From the NCBI GenBank assembly GCA_029834535.1, contig JAQMWT010000373.1, positions 177,793-241,792 on the forward strand: 64,000 bases of DNA. The letters are read 5' to 3'. Shown piece after piece: positions 1 through 9,407 of the stretch. This DNA is from Chrysophaeum taylorii (taxonomy: Eukaryota; Sar; Pelagophyceae; Pelagomonadales; Pelagomonadaceae). The position numbers and the translations under genes are program-made. Each line of letters opens with the position of its first letter. The first letter of the stretch is position 1. Below the pieces are notes generated by a model. The model made no database searches and had not been told where the DNA came from. It saw nothing but the letters and a program-made list of their open reading frames with translations.

Positions 1-1781
1 AAGGCCCACACCGTGTTGGCGAGGTCCTGCGCGTTGAATTCGCCCAGCCGTGAAGGGGCCGCGCCGGCGATTGCCGCAAAAAGCTGTGGTGCCTCGATGC
101 TCGCCATCGCGAAGGCCCACGCCGTGTTGGCGAGCTCCTGCGGATTGAACTCGCCTAGCCGCGAAGGGGCAGCGCCAGCGATCGCCGCAAAAAGCTGCGG
201 TGCCTCGATGCCCGCCGTCGCGAAGGCCCACGCCGTGTTGGCGAGGTCCTGCGGATTGAACTCGCCCAGCCGCGAAGGGACCGCCCTGGAGATCGCCGCG
301 AATAACAGTGGTGCCTTAATGCGTGCCTTCGCGAAGGCCCACGCCGTGTTGGCGAGCTGTCGCGGGTTGAACTCGCCAAGCCGCGAAGGGACCGCGCCGG
401 CAATCGCCACGAAGAGCTGCGGTGCCTCGATGCGTGCCGTCGCGAAGGCCCACGCCGTGTTGGCGAGCTCCTGCGGCTTGAACTCGCCAAGCCGCGAAGG
501 GACCGCGCCGGCGATCGCCACGAAGAGCTGTGGTGCCTCGATGCGTGTCGTGGCGAATGCCCACGACGTGTTGGCGAGCGCCTGCGGATCGAACTCGCCA
601 AGCCGCGAAGGGACCGCGCCGGCGATCGCCGCAAAAAGCTGCGGTGCCTCGATGCCTGCCGTCGCGAAGGCCCACGCCGTGTTGGCGAGCGCCTGCGAAT
701 TGAACTCGCCCAGCCGCGAAGGGGCCGCGCCGGCTATCGCGACAAAGAGTCGTGGTGCATCGATGCCCGCCGTCGCGAAGGCCCAAGCTGTGTTGGCGAG
801 GTTCTGCGGGTTGAACTCGCGAAGCCGCGAAGGGACCGTGCCAGCGATCGCCGCGAAGAGCTGCGGTGCCTCAATGCCTGCTGTCGCGAAGGCCCACGCC
901 GTGTTGGCGAGCGCCTGCGGATTGAACTCCCCGAGCCGCGAAGGGGCTGCGCCAGCGATCGCCACGAAGAGCTTTGGTGCCTTGATGCCCGCCGTCGCGA
1001 AGGCCCACGCCATGTTGGCGAGGTTCTGCGGATTGAACTCGCGAAGCCGCGAAGGGACCGCGCCGGCGATCGCCGCGAAAAGCTGTGGAGCCTCGATGCC
1101 TGCCGTGGCGAAGGCCCACGCCGTGTTGGCGAGCTCCTGTGGATTGAACTCCTCCAGCCGCGAAGGGGCCGCGCCGGCGATCGCCGCGTAAAGGTGTGGT
1201 GCCTCGATGCCCGCCGTCGCGAAGGCCCACGCAGTGTTGGCAAGCTCTTGCGGATTGAACTCGCCAAGCCGAAAAGGGACCGCGCCGGCGATCGCCACGA
1301 AGAGCTGCGGTGCCTCGATGCCTGCCGTCGCGAAGGCCCACGCAGTGTTGGCGAGGTTCTGCGGCTTGAACTCGCCAAGCCGCGAAGGGACCGCGCCGGC
1401 GATCGCCACGAAGAGCTGCGGTGCCTCGATGCGTGCCGTCGCAAACGCCCACGCCGTGTTGGCGAGCTCCTGCGGCTTGAACTCGTCAAGCCGCGAAGGG
1501 ACCGCGCCGGCGATCGCCACGAAGAGCTGCGGTGCCTCGATGCGTGCCGTCGCGAAGGCCCACGCCGTGTTGGCGAGCTGTTGCGGATGGAACTTGTGGA
1601 TGCAGCGCTGACAAGCGTCTGCGAGGGCCGTCACGCGGCGATCGCGTCGCACGTCGCGGTTTCGGCCTCCAAACTTGGCAACACGGTGCGCCGCAGTCGA
1701 CAAGTTCCGAGCATCGAATTTGTCGCCTCGAGCCGCGAAGAGTGATAGAATCGTTTCGGGAGTTGCACCGCGGCCCGTCAT
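1..1781 (-). CDS. FNPQ/37-residue repeat protein (RAP-family), locus A, open at left edge
   Basis: On the minus strand a frame stays open from an ATG at 1779-1781 to the left edge. After about 65 residues it enters a tandem array of 37-residue repeats of the type FNPQ(D/E)LANTAWAFA...GIEAPQLF. The DNA repeat is 111 bp. The GTTGGCGAG landmark recurs at 15, 126, 237, 348 and so on to 1569, that is 15 units spaced exactly 111 bp apart with no frame loss. Helical-repeat proteins of this style usually carry a C-terminal RAP domain and act on organelle RNAs; here the C-terminus lies outside the window, but the paralogue at 4.5-6.6 kb has one. Exact preservation of the period is why the opposite strand also shows a long open frame. 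The start could lie further upstream, since the frame stays open past this ATG. Function in organelle RNA metabolism is inferred from the family. Confidence 0.75.
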   Translation of the reverse strand, partial: MTGRGATPETILSLFAARGDKFDARNLSTAAHRVAKFGGRNRDVRRDRRVTALADACQRCIHKFHPQQLANTAWAFATARIEAPQLFVAIAGAVPSRLDEFKPQELANTAWAFATARIEAPQLFVAIAGAVPSRLGEFKPQNLANTAWAFATAGIEAPQLFVAIAGAVPFRLGEFNPQELANTAWAFATAGIEAPHLYAAIAGAAPSRLEEFNPQELANTAWAFATAGIEAPQLFAAIAGAVPSRLREFNPQNLANMAWAFATAGIKAPKLFVAIAGAAPSRLGEFNPQALANTAWAFATAGIEAPQLFAAIAGTVPSRLREFNPQNLANTAWAFATAGIDAPRLFVAIAGAAPSRLGEFNSQALANTAWAFATAGIEAPQLFAAIAGAVPSRLGEFDPQALANTSWAFATTRIEAPQLFVAIAGAVPSRLGEFKPQELANTAWAFATARIEAPQLFVAIAGAVPSRLGEFNPRQLANTAWAFAKARIKAPLLFAAISRAVPSRLGEFNPQDLANTAWAFATAGIEAPQLFAAIAGAAPSRLGEFNPQELANTAWAFAMASIEAPQLFAAIAGAAPSRLGEFNAQDLANTVWA

Positions 1782-2506
1782 CTGTTTCCCCCACTCAACT
1801 TGTTGCCATCGCGGTGCCTCGGAACTGCTGGCTCGCGTGTGGCTCGAGCGAGCGTCGATGCCGCGACGGTCATTGCGGCTGGAGTCGCCGCGGCGCTGCG
1901 TGTTACCTCCTCGTCGCGCCGGCGACTGAGATCGGTGCCAGTCTTGACCGTCGCGCCTCGGGTTGCCGTTCGCGCCAGACTGTCGTCGCCTCGGCGACCG
2001 AGAGCGGTGCGCCAAGTCTGGACTGTTGCGCCAGGCGCCCCCGGGACACATGTCGTCGGCGTGGTTAGGGATTCGTCGTATCGGGGACTGCAAACGGCTT
2101 CTATGGTCTCGATCGGCGCGCCACCGGTCGTCTCGCCCCTGGCGGTCTTCGCACCTCCGACGGTTTACCCTTTGTGGTAGTGGTGGCGCTCGTCGTCGCG
2201 TCGAACCTACCGCACCTCTCGTTTTTTTACAGGGCGACCGTCGTCGCCAGCTCACTATATCAGTATAAACTAAACGGATCGCAAGAAACGGGAAGTTCAA
2301 TGTGCGTCCCCTGCGTCGGTCGGTTACGGTGTTCTTCCGCCGCATTTTCTTTTTGCGTGCTAGAAAGAGAAAATTATCTATAGGACGCAACACTGCTTCC
2401 AAACCAGGAAAGAAAGAAGATAAAGAACAAAGATTAAGCCGTAAGCAACTTTACTAATAAACTTGCTAGAAAGAGAAATTACCTATAGGACGCAAGACTG
2501 CTTAGG
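1782..2506. other. duplicated 5' flank of the RAP loci; no gene seen
   Basis: Positions about 1782-2135 match 6555-6910 closely, including GATTCGTCGTATCGGGGACT. The two RAP loci therefore duplicated together with their upstream DNA. From 2136 to 2506 no coding frame is convincing. Confidence 0.6.
2359..2503. repeat. 40-bp direct repeat, two copies
   Basis: A segment beginning GCTAGAAAGAGAAA and ending in ACTGCTT occurs at 2359-2398 and again at 2465-2503, 106 bp apart, with a few differences. Its role is unknown. Confidence 0.6.
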
Positions 2507-2612
2507 ACGTCTTCCGGTTTTTTTTTCTCGCGGTGAACCGCGTCATGGCTCGCGCCTCCGTGAGAGCGACGGCGGACCGCCGCGCGGCCCGCGATGACGA
2601 GACAAACCGACC
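2507..2612. repeat. dispersed repeat shared with 43.9 kb
   Basis: This stretch (CTTCCGGTTTTT...CTCGCG, then GCGTCATGGCTCGCG, later ATGACGAGACAAACCG) recurs at 43886-43988 in the same orientation with small indels. It covers the start of the coiled-coil frame below, so it may be a duplicated gene start. Confidence 0.6.
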
Positions 2613-3349
2613 GTCTTCGAGACGATGGCTTTCTCGAGCGCGAACGTGCGGTCAATCGCGAGAAGGTCGGGCGCTTGCGGGCCGCTCGTCGTGAAGCTGC
2701 TGCCGCGGGCGACGAGGATGCGGCGATGGTAGTAGAGCGTCAACGCGAGGCCGAGCGTGTTGCAATTGCACAGCGGCGTGATGATCGATTAGAAGAAGCG
2801 CAAGGTGGCGACGAGGAAGCGATTCGAGCGCTCGAGGACGAACGCGAGGCTGATCGTCTGCGCGCCGTCGCAACGCGCGACTCGCAGGGAAGCTACACGA
2901 GTTGGTGACGAGGCTGCGATCTTGCATGTCAGCGGGAACGAGAGGGCAATCAATCGTCGTAGTCACCAGCAGCGGCGTGATGATTGTTTAGAAGAAGCGC
3001 AAGGTGGCGTCGAGGACTCGATTCGCGCGCGCTCGAGGACGAACGCGAGGCTGATCGTCTGCGTCACGAGCGAGTGCGCGATGCTACAAAGAAACAAGCT
3101 GATGCTGGTACCGAGTCTGCAATCTTGGCGTTGGACCGCGAGCACGAAGCGCAGCGTGCGCGCGCATGCGTCGTCTTCGTCGCGAACGTATGGACGAATT
3201 CCTCTGAGTACGTGGCGGAGGACGCAACAAGACTTGGCGGCCTCGACGACGAGGAAACCGCCTATTTGTTGCAAAATGAGAAAGATTGGCGCAACGCCGA
3301 AGTAATTGCAACGCAGTGCCAAGCTCGTGCTTTACGCCACCTGTGCTAA
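2594..3349 (+). pseudogene. charged coiled-coil repeat protein, frame-broken
   Basis: Plus-strand frames 2594-2908 and 2984-3349 are both phase 2, and a phase-3 segment between them carries the continuation. Read together they give a highly charged helical protein with a repeated block (RRDD.LEEAQGG, then ALEDEREADRLR) seen twice about 200 bp apart. It ends with a less repetitive tail before TAA at 3347. Two compensating frame changes, near 2880 and 3035, break it. Either this is a decayed gene, or small indels in the assembly disrupt a live one. I do not recognise the family; the composition suggests a coiled coil. Confidence 0.4.
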
Positions 3350-4483
3350 ACTTTTAACTCGACTCGCTTCCACTACCCCCACCCTAGCCCCTCTTTCAAC
3401 CAAAAGCCCTGCCGCGCGGCCCTAATTAACGAGTGCCGATTCGAAAGTCGCCCCGAGGTCGAGGTCATGATGGAAGCCGTCAACCAGAGACTGGAGCATG
3501 TGGCTGTACGCAGCTTGGCGGCGAGTACAGCAAACGGCTGCTTGACCGGCCGGCAAAGTTTCTCGAATTCGGCATCTTTCTTCGAAAGCGCGAACATCAT
3601 GCCCAGTGCTCTCGATGCACCGCCCTCGGGATGCCTCTTTTTCTCAGCGGCGTAAACTCAGTATAAAGCGTGCGCCCGGAACGCGATGAACTTGTCGAAA
3701 TTCGACCCGCGCAATCGCGCGATGCACTCCTTTTTACAGCTCTTGCTGACGCGCGGGCCAGCTTGAACGGTAGCAGCCTCCGTTTGAGCTCCTCGACGGC
3801 CTTTAAGTCGGTCCACGCCGCCTAGTTCGCCAAGTCCACTAACGATATAATCCCTTCGTCGAGCCCGGGCGCCGCATTTGTGACGCCAGCTTGCTCAACC
3901 GACGATAGCTTCGGCACGAGCTGATCGTGTTATCGTCCTCGTCGTCGTGCCGTAAGATCGACGCCAAGCCAACAAACCCACATCGAAAAGCTTCATCGTC
4001 AGCCACAGGCCACCCTCGACGTCTCCGCCGCACGTCCATGTCCAAGCGCTGCAGGCCCGGCGCCCTAGAGGATCGTCAGATCCCTGCCACCACCAAGTCC
4101 GCAAACCAGGACTTAAAAGTGGTTTAGGTCAAGTGACTTCTGCTCATGAAACCCGCTCTCTCAACAAGGCACTCCACAAATTCCAACTTATGAGACGCCG
4201 CTCATAGCGACAGACCATCAACGCGCCCTCTGGTTAACGCCTTTCCCACGGCGAAGGGGCTAGCCTACACCCCATGCACTGGTTACTTAGCTCGTTAGTT
4301 TCCGGTCCATTAGGGACCTCCCCTCCCATGGTGGTCTTCACGTCGGCTTGCCTAGGCCTGAAAGAGAGAAGCTTTCTTTAAATAATGCCCTGTTCTTTTG
4401 TCTCGGATCTTTGGCTGCTCGTATATTCATTGCGACCTCCCTCCCAGTCTGCCTTTAAAACGCAGCAACCTCCTTTGTTGTTC
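3350..4483. other. intergenic DNA with no convincing gene
   Basis: Only short frames occur here. A minus-strand stretch around 3373-3850 (75-residue ORF at 3373-3600 plus in-phase remnants upstream) has coding-like composition but stops and no recognisable domain. Nothing else could be supported. Confidence 0.4.
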
Positions 4484-6554
4484 TTACGCACGTGTCGTCC
4501 TCGCAAATATTTGCAGCCTGGCCCGGAGATAAGAGTCTTGTTCTCGCTCGCCGTCGAGAGCGCCCCATTCAAAGAAAGGAATGTGGGCAACGTCCCAGCC
4601 AAGCCGCCGCAACAGTCGGGACTTGAAGCGCGTAGGACCGTTCTCGATCCTCGTTCTCTTGAGATAGTGGGATGGCCCGTCGACTTCGACCGCGCGCTTT
4701 GTGTCTGTTTGAGCCGTGTCGAGCGACAATCCCTCTTCAGTCACGTGCTCGAAGACGTGCGTCCACCCACCTCGGTCGAGCGCGGTCGCAACGTCGCGTT
4801 GGAACTGGGACGGTTTTGGGTCCTGGCGTAGATATGCAGCCAGGAGCATCTGCTGGTGGTTTGACAGCGGGTAGCTCCGGTCGGGCCATTCAAGATTAAA
4901 ACCCAGTGAGGCAAGGTGGAGCTGCGACAAATGGTGATAATCGAAGTTATCGAGATCTGCTGCCGCAGCGCGAAACGCAATCTCGGCGAAAATCCCGAGG
5001 TCCTTTTTCCAGTCGACGCAGGCAAATGCCCAAGCAGTGTTGGCGAGGTCCTGCTGATTGAACTCGTCCAGCCGCGAAGGTGCCGCGCCGGCAATCGCCG
5101 CGAAAAGCTGTGGTGCCTCGATCCCTATAGCCGTCGCGAAGGCCCAAGCCGTGTTGGCGAGGTCCTGCGGATGGAACTCGCCCAGCCGCAAATGGGCCGC
5201 GCCGGCAATCGCCGCGAAAAGCTGTGGTGCCTCGATGCCCGCTGCTGCGAAGGCCCACGACGTGCTGGCGAGGTCCTGTGGATTGAACTCGCCTAGCCGA
5301 GAAGGGGCCGCGCCGGCGATCGACGCGAAGAGTCGCGGTGCGTCTATACCCGCCGTCGCGAAGGAGCCGCGGCGGCGATCGACGCAAAAAGCTGTGGTGC
5401 CTCGATGCCCGCCGTCGTGAAGGCCCACGCCGTGTTGGCGAGCTCCTGCGAATTGAACTCGTCCAGCCGCGAAGGAGCCGCGGCGGCGATCGCCGCAAAA
5501 AGCTGTGGTGCCTCGATGCCCGCTGTTGAGAAGGCCCACGTCGTGTTAGAGAGTGCCTGCGGATTGAACTTGTCCAGCCGCCGCGAAGGAGCCGCGCCGG
5601 CTATCGCCGCGAAAAGCTGTGGTGCCTCGATGCCAGCCGTCGCGCGAAGGCCCACGCCGTATTGGCGAGGTTTTGCGGATTGAACTCCTCCAGCCGTGAA
5701 GCGGCCGCGCCGGCGATCGCCGCGAAAAGCTTTGGCGCCGTGATGCCTGCTGTCGCGAAGGCCCGTGCCGTGTTGGCGAGGTTCTGGGGATTGAACTCGC
5801 CCAGCCGCGATAATGCCGTGCCAGCGATCGCCGCGAAAAGCTGCGGTGCCTCGATGCCTGCCGTCGCGAAGGCCCGTGCCGTGTTGGCGAGGTTCTGGGG
5901 ATTGAACTCGCCCAGCCGCGATAATGCCGTGCCAGCGATCGCCACGAAGAGCTGCGGTGCATCGATGCGTGCCGTCGCGAAGGCCCACGCCGTGTTGGCG
6001 AGGTCCTGAGGATTGAACTCGCCAAGCCGCGAAGGGACCGCGCCGGCGATCACCACGAAGAGCTGCGGTGCCTCGACGCGTGCCGTCGCGAAGGCCCACG
6101 CCGTGTTGGCGAGCGCCTGCTGATTGAACTCGTCCAGCCGCGAAGGTGCCGCGCCGGCAATCGCCGCGAAAAGCTGTGGTGCCTCGATCCCTATAGCCGT
6201 CGCGAAGGCCCACGCCGTGTTGGCGAGGTCCTGCGACTTGAAATCCCCCAGCCGCGAAGGTACCGCGCCGGCGATCGCCACGAAGAAGAGCTGCGGTGCG
6301 TCTATACCCGCCGTCGCGAAGGCCCACGCCGTGTTGGCGAGGTCCTGCGGATTGAACTTGTGGATGCAGCGCAGACAAGCGTCTGCGAGGGCCATCACGC
6401 GGCGATCGCGTCGCACGTCGCGGGTTTGGCCCCCACAAAGTTGGCAACGCCACCGGTGCGCCGGAGTCGCCAAGTTCCGAGCATCGAATTTGTCGCCTCG
6501 TCGAGCCGCGAAGAGTGATAGAATCGTTTCGGGAGTTGCACCGCGGCCTGTCAT
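4484..6554 (-). pseudogene. FNPQ-repeat RAP-domain protein, locus B, two frameshifts in the repeat array
   Basis: This paralogue of locus A starts at an equivalent ATG (6552-6554), has the same N-terminal stretch (MTGRGATPETILSLFAA) and then a 37-residue repeat array. The C-terminal 200 residues contain a RAP domain (AVEVDGPSHY, later RRLGWDVAHIPFFEW), the module found in organelle RNA-binding proteins. The frame is broken twice. Near 5640-5646 the expected GTCGCGAAGG reads GTCGCGCGAAGG, a 2-bp gain. Near 5352-5362 the sequence jumps from one CGCGAAGG to the next, removing about 52 bp of a repeat. All three frames remain repeat-coding on either side. The gene therefore looks recently damaged by slippage and repeat recombination. 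Sequencing indels are an alternative for the first break but fit the second poorly. Confidence 0.7.
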
Positions 6555-7242
6555 CTGTTTCCCCCACTCAACTTGTTGGCATCGCGGTGCCTCGGAACTG
6601 CTGGCTCGCGCGCGGGGGCTCGAGCGAGCGTCGACGCCGCATTGCGGCAAGCGTCGCCGCGGCGCTGCGTGTTGTTACCTCCTTGTCGTGCCGGCGATCG
6701 GCGCCAGTCTCGACCGTCGCGCTGCAGGTAGTCGTTCGCGCCAGACAGTCGTCGCCTCGGCGACCGAGAGCGGCGCACCGAGCCTGCTGGACCGTCGTCG
6801 CGCCACCCGTCCCCGGGGCACACGTCGTCGTCGGCGAGGTTAGGGATTCGTCGTATCGGGGACTGCAAACGGCTTCTTTTTGGTCTCGATCGGCGCGCCA
6901 CCGGACCGGTCGTCTCGTCCCTGGCGTTTTTTTTGCCTGTTGTGGCGCTCGTCGTCGTCGTCGTCGTTCACGCCGCCTCCGGGTTGTTGTAGTTAGTTGC
7001 CTCCCAGTTCCCTCCTTGTGGACGGGTATCATCGGTGCGCCACCGGCGCCGCCAGTCCACCATCTGTCGACGGCGTGGCGATGGCTCGTCGACGCGCCAA
7101 AAATTCCGATCGTGGCGCATTTTTTTTTTTCCGGTCGGTGGATCCATCATCCTCTCTTTTTGCCAACAAAAAACAATCTTCTTTACCCTCATACCCTCGT
7201 CTCGCCTTTTTTTTTTTTCCCACCAACCCCGCACCAACAACA
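6555..7242. other. intergenic: duplicated RAP flank, then PurK upstream region
   Basis: Positions 6555-6910 duplicate 1782-2135. From 6911 to 7242 there is no gene. Just before PurK lie T-rich runs (7120-7130, 7208-7219) and a C/A-rich leader ending CCAACAACA-ATG. Confidence 0.5.
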
Positions 7243-8328
7243 ATGGCAGCTCATCCAAAGAGTCTGGGAATCGTGGGCGGGGGCCAGCTCGGGAGGATGA
7301 TCGCGCTCGCGGCGATGGAGCTAGACGTCAAGGTGGTGGTCGTGGGGCGCGGGGATCCGTGCGGGTTTCTCGAGAGCGGCGGCAGCGACCTTTTGAACGC
7401 CGATGATGTGGCTAGTCTCGCAGCCTGCGACGGCGCGACGATCGAGGTCGAGGAGGTGTCGGTCGAGGGTCTCGAGCGGATTCCGCGGATCGTGCCGCGG
7501 GCCGCGCACGTGCGGCTGATCCAGGACAAGGGTTTGCAGAAGGAATTTTTTAGCGACCGAGGAATTCCGACGGCCGATTTTTCGGTGTCGACGAACGCGT
7601 CGATCCGCGGGTTTCCTGTCGTCCAGAAACTCCGGCGCGGCGGCTACGACGGGCGCGGGGTGAAGGTGCTGCGATCCCCGGAGGACGCGGCATTTTCGGG
7701 CGAGTGTCTGTTGGAGGATTTGATCGACGTGAAAGCCGAGTTGTCTGTTATCGTGGCTCGCGACGAGACCACCGCCAAGACCTATCCGTGCGTGGAGCAG
7801 GTGTTTACCCCCGACCACCTCGCTGCATACATCGTATCTCCCGCGCCGCGGCCCGAACGATTAGAAGCCGAGCGCCTCGCCTCGAGGGTCGCCGAGGAGA
7901 TGGACTTCGTCGGTTTGTTGGCGGTCGAGTTTTTTTTGGAGGACGGAACCGGCCGCCTCCTCGTGAACGAGGTCGCCCCGCGACCCCACAACAGCGGCCA
8001 CCACACGATCGAAGCGAACGCGACCTCGCAGTTTCACCAAATTACCAGGATAGCGCTGGGCTTGGCTTTGGGCGACACGACGCAGACTCGGCCGTTCGCC
8101 GCGACGGTCAATTTGCTTGGCGGCCAAGACTCGGGGGTTCCCGAATACCAGAACCTCGAGAAGCTTCTGGCGACCCCCGACGTCTACCCCCACATCTACG
8201 GCAAGACCACCGTCTCGCCTAACCGCAAGATGGGCCACGTCACCGTCCTCGCCGACGACCTACCCACCCTCCGAGCCAAGGTCGACTTCGTCCGTGCCAA
8301 CAGCAAAGTGATAGCGCGACCACCATAA
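7243..8328 (+). CDS. purK: 5-(carboxyamino)imidazole ribonucleotide synthase (PurK / ADE2 ATP-grasp part)
   Basis: This 361-residue ATP-grasp enzyme of purine synthesis carboxylates aminoimidazole ribonucleotide using ATP and bicarbonate. The N-terminus has the PurK nucleotide-fold signature GIVGGGQLGRM (residues 9-19). The ATP-grasp glycine loop RRGGYDGRG is at 131-139. The metal/ATP and substrate signature VNEVAPRPHNSGHHT is at 241-255. The frame is open upstream, but ATG 7243 starts exactly at the conserved fold, so I chose it; an N-terminal targeting extension would have to lie in a separate exon. The protein ends after the PurK module, so unlike plant and fungal ADE2 there is no fused PurE mutase domain and a separate PurE is expected. 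Its stop lies 10 bp from the stop of the convergent aminotransferase gene. Confidence 0.93.
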   Translation: MAAHPKSLGIVGGGQLGRMIALAAMELDVKVVVVGRGDPCGFLESGGSDLLNADDVASLAACDGATIEVEEVSVEGLERIPRIVPRAAHVRLIQDKGLQKEFFSDRGIPTADFSVSTNASIRGFPVVQKLRRGGYDGRGVKVLRSPEDAAFSGECLLEDLIDVKAELSVIVARDETTAKTYPCVEQVFTPDHLAAYIVSPAPRPERLEAERLASRVAEEMDFVGLLAVEFFLEDGTGRLLVNEVAPRPHNSGHHTIEANATSQFHQITRIALGLALGDTTQTRPFAATVNLLGGQDSGVPEYQNLEKLLATPDVYPHIYGKTTVSPNRKMGHVTVLADDLPTLRAKVDFVRANSKVIARPP

Positions 8329-8338
8329 ATTCATCATT

Positions 8339-9406
8339 TCAAACAAGGTCGGCGACGTCCTCCATCCAGGAGAAGGGGTCGGGGGCCTCTCCGCGCTGAA
8401 TGTCCGTGAGTTCCGTGAAGAGGGCCGTCGAGACGGGATGGGTCGGGAACTCGGCAATGACGCGGTCGTCGAGGGATATGGAGGCGATCGGCGTGACGAC
8501 GACCGCCGTGCCGCAGGCGGCGACTTCGTCGAAATCTGCGAGCTCGTCTAAACGCACGGGCCGTCGACGCGAGGTTAGCCCTTTCTTTTCGGCGAGTTTC
8601 ATGAGGGAGTCGTTCGTTATGGAGGGGAGGACCGCATTCGAGTCCGGGGTGATGTACTCGGCGTCCTTGATGGCCAGGAAGTTGCTGGTCGAGAACTCCT
8701 CGACGTACGTCCGCGACTTGGCGTCGAGATAGAGCGATATCGGATACCCCAATTTTTTCGAGGCGAGGTTTGGTTGGAGGTCGGGGGCGTAGTTGCCGGC
8801 GAGCTTGACGTTGCCGACGCCGCGCGGCGCAGCGCGGTCCGCGTCGACGATGCGCGCTCGGACGGGCTCGACGCCGCCGCCGCCGCCGTAGTACTCGCCG
8901 ACGGGGGTCGCGATCACCGCGAAGTCGTAAGCGTCCGCCGGCTGTAGGCCAATGCGCGGACCAGAGCCGAAAAGGAGGGGCCGCACGTAGAGGGCGCCGC
9001 CCGAGCCGTAGGGCGGAACGTAATCGAGATTCGCTCGCACCGTCCGCGCGCACGCCGAAACAAACAGCTCGGGGGGGGGACACGCCATCAACGTTCGCTC
9101 GGCGCCGCGCTGCATGCGGTGGGCGTTTGCGTAGGGTCGGAACAGCTTGACTTTATTATCGGGCGTCGCGAAGGCCTTGAGTCCCTCGAAGAGCGACTGG
9201 CCATAATGCAAGGCCGTAGCGCCAACATGAACAGGCAAGTACGGCTCCTTCACCTCGCGGCCGTCGTTCCACGCGCCGTCCCGGTACTCGTAGTGAACGA
9301 AACACCGCGTCGTTCGGTATTCGAACCCAATCTTGGCCCACTCCAGCCCCTGGGACCCCACCTCGAGCGCTGCCGCTCCGACGACCAGCAACAACAACAA
9401 CAACAT
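8339..9406 (-). CDS. branched-chain amino acid aminotransferase (fold type IV PLP enzyme)
   Basis: This 355-residue class IV aminotransferase interconverts leucine, isoleucine and valine with their 2-oxo acids. The N-terminal substrate loop ALHYGQSLFEGLKAF is at 66-80. The PLP lysine is K201 in GVGNVKLAGNYAPDL, and the EEFSTSNF segment with its cofactor-binding glutamate is near 236-243. TAVVVTPIASI near the C-terminus is the usual phosphate-binding area. Length fits the eukaryotic/bacterial BCAT family. The first 13 residues are a leucine-rich hydrophobic stretch encoded by a CAA/TTG repeat; it could be a signal for secretory or plastid entry, or the protein may start later. The start codon lies 1 bp after the stop of the upstream gene on the same strand, which is odd for a eukaryote. 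The 3' end is 10 bp from the PurK stop. Confidence 0.92.
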   Translation of the reverse strand: MLLLLLLVVGAAALEVGSQGLEWAKIGFEYRTTRCFVHYEYRDGAWNDGREVKEPYLPVHVGATALHYGQSLFEGLKAFATPDNKVKLFRPYANAHRMQRGAERTLMACPPPELFVSACARTVRANLDYVPPYGSGGALYVRPLLFGSGPRIGLQPADAYDFAVIATPVGEYYGGGGGVEPVRARIVDADRAAPRGVGNVKLAGNYAPDLQPNLASKKLGYPISLYLDAKSRTYVEEFSTSNFLAIKDAEYITPDSNAVLPSITNDSLMKLAEKKGLTSRRRPVRLDELADFDEVAACGTAVVVTPIASISLDDRVIAEFPTHPVSTALFTELTDIQRGEAPDPFSWMEDVADLV

Positions 9407-9407
9407 A

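Noticed and set aside
13-1191. 392-codon plus-strand ORF across the RAP repeats
   Set aside because: It is a shadow: the 111-bp period keeps several frames open, and the minus frame with FNPQ repeats matches a known protein type.
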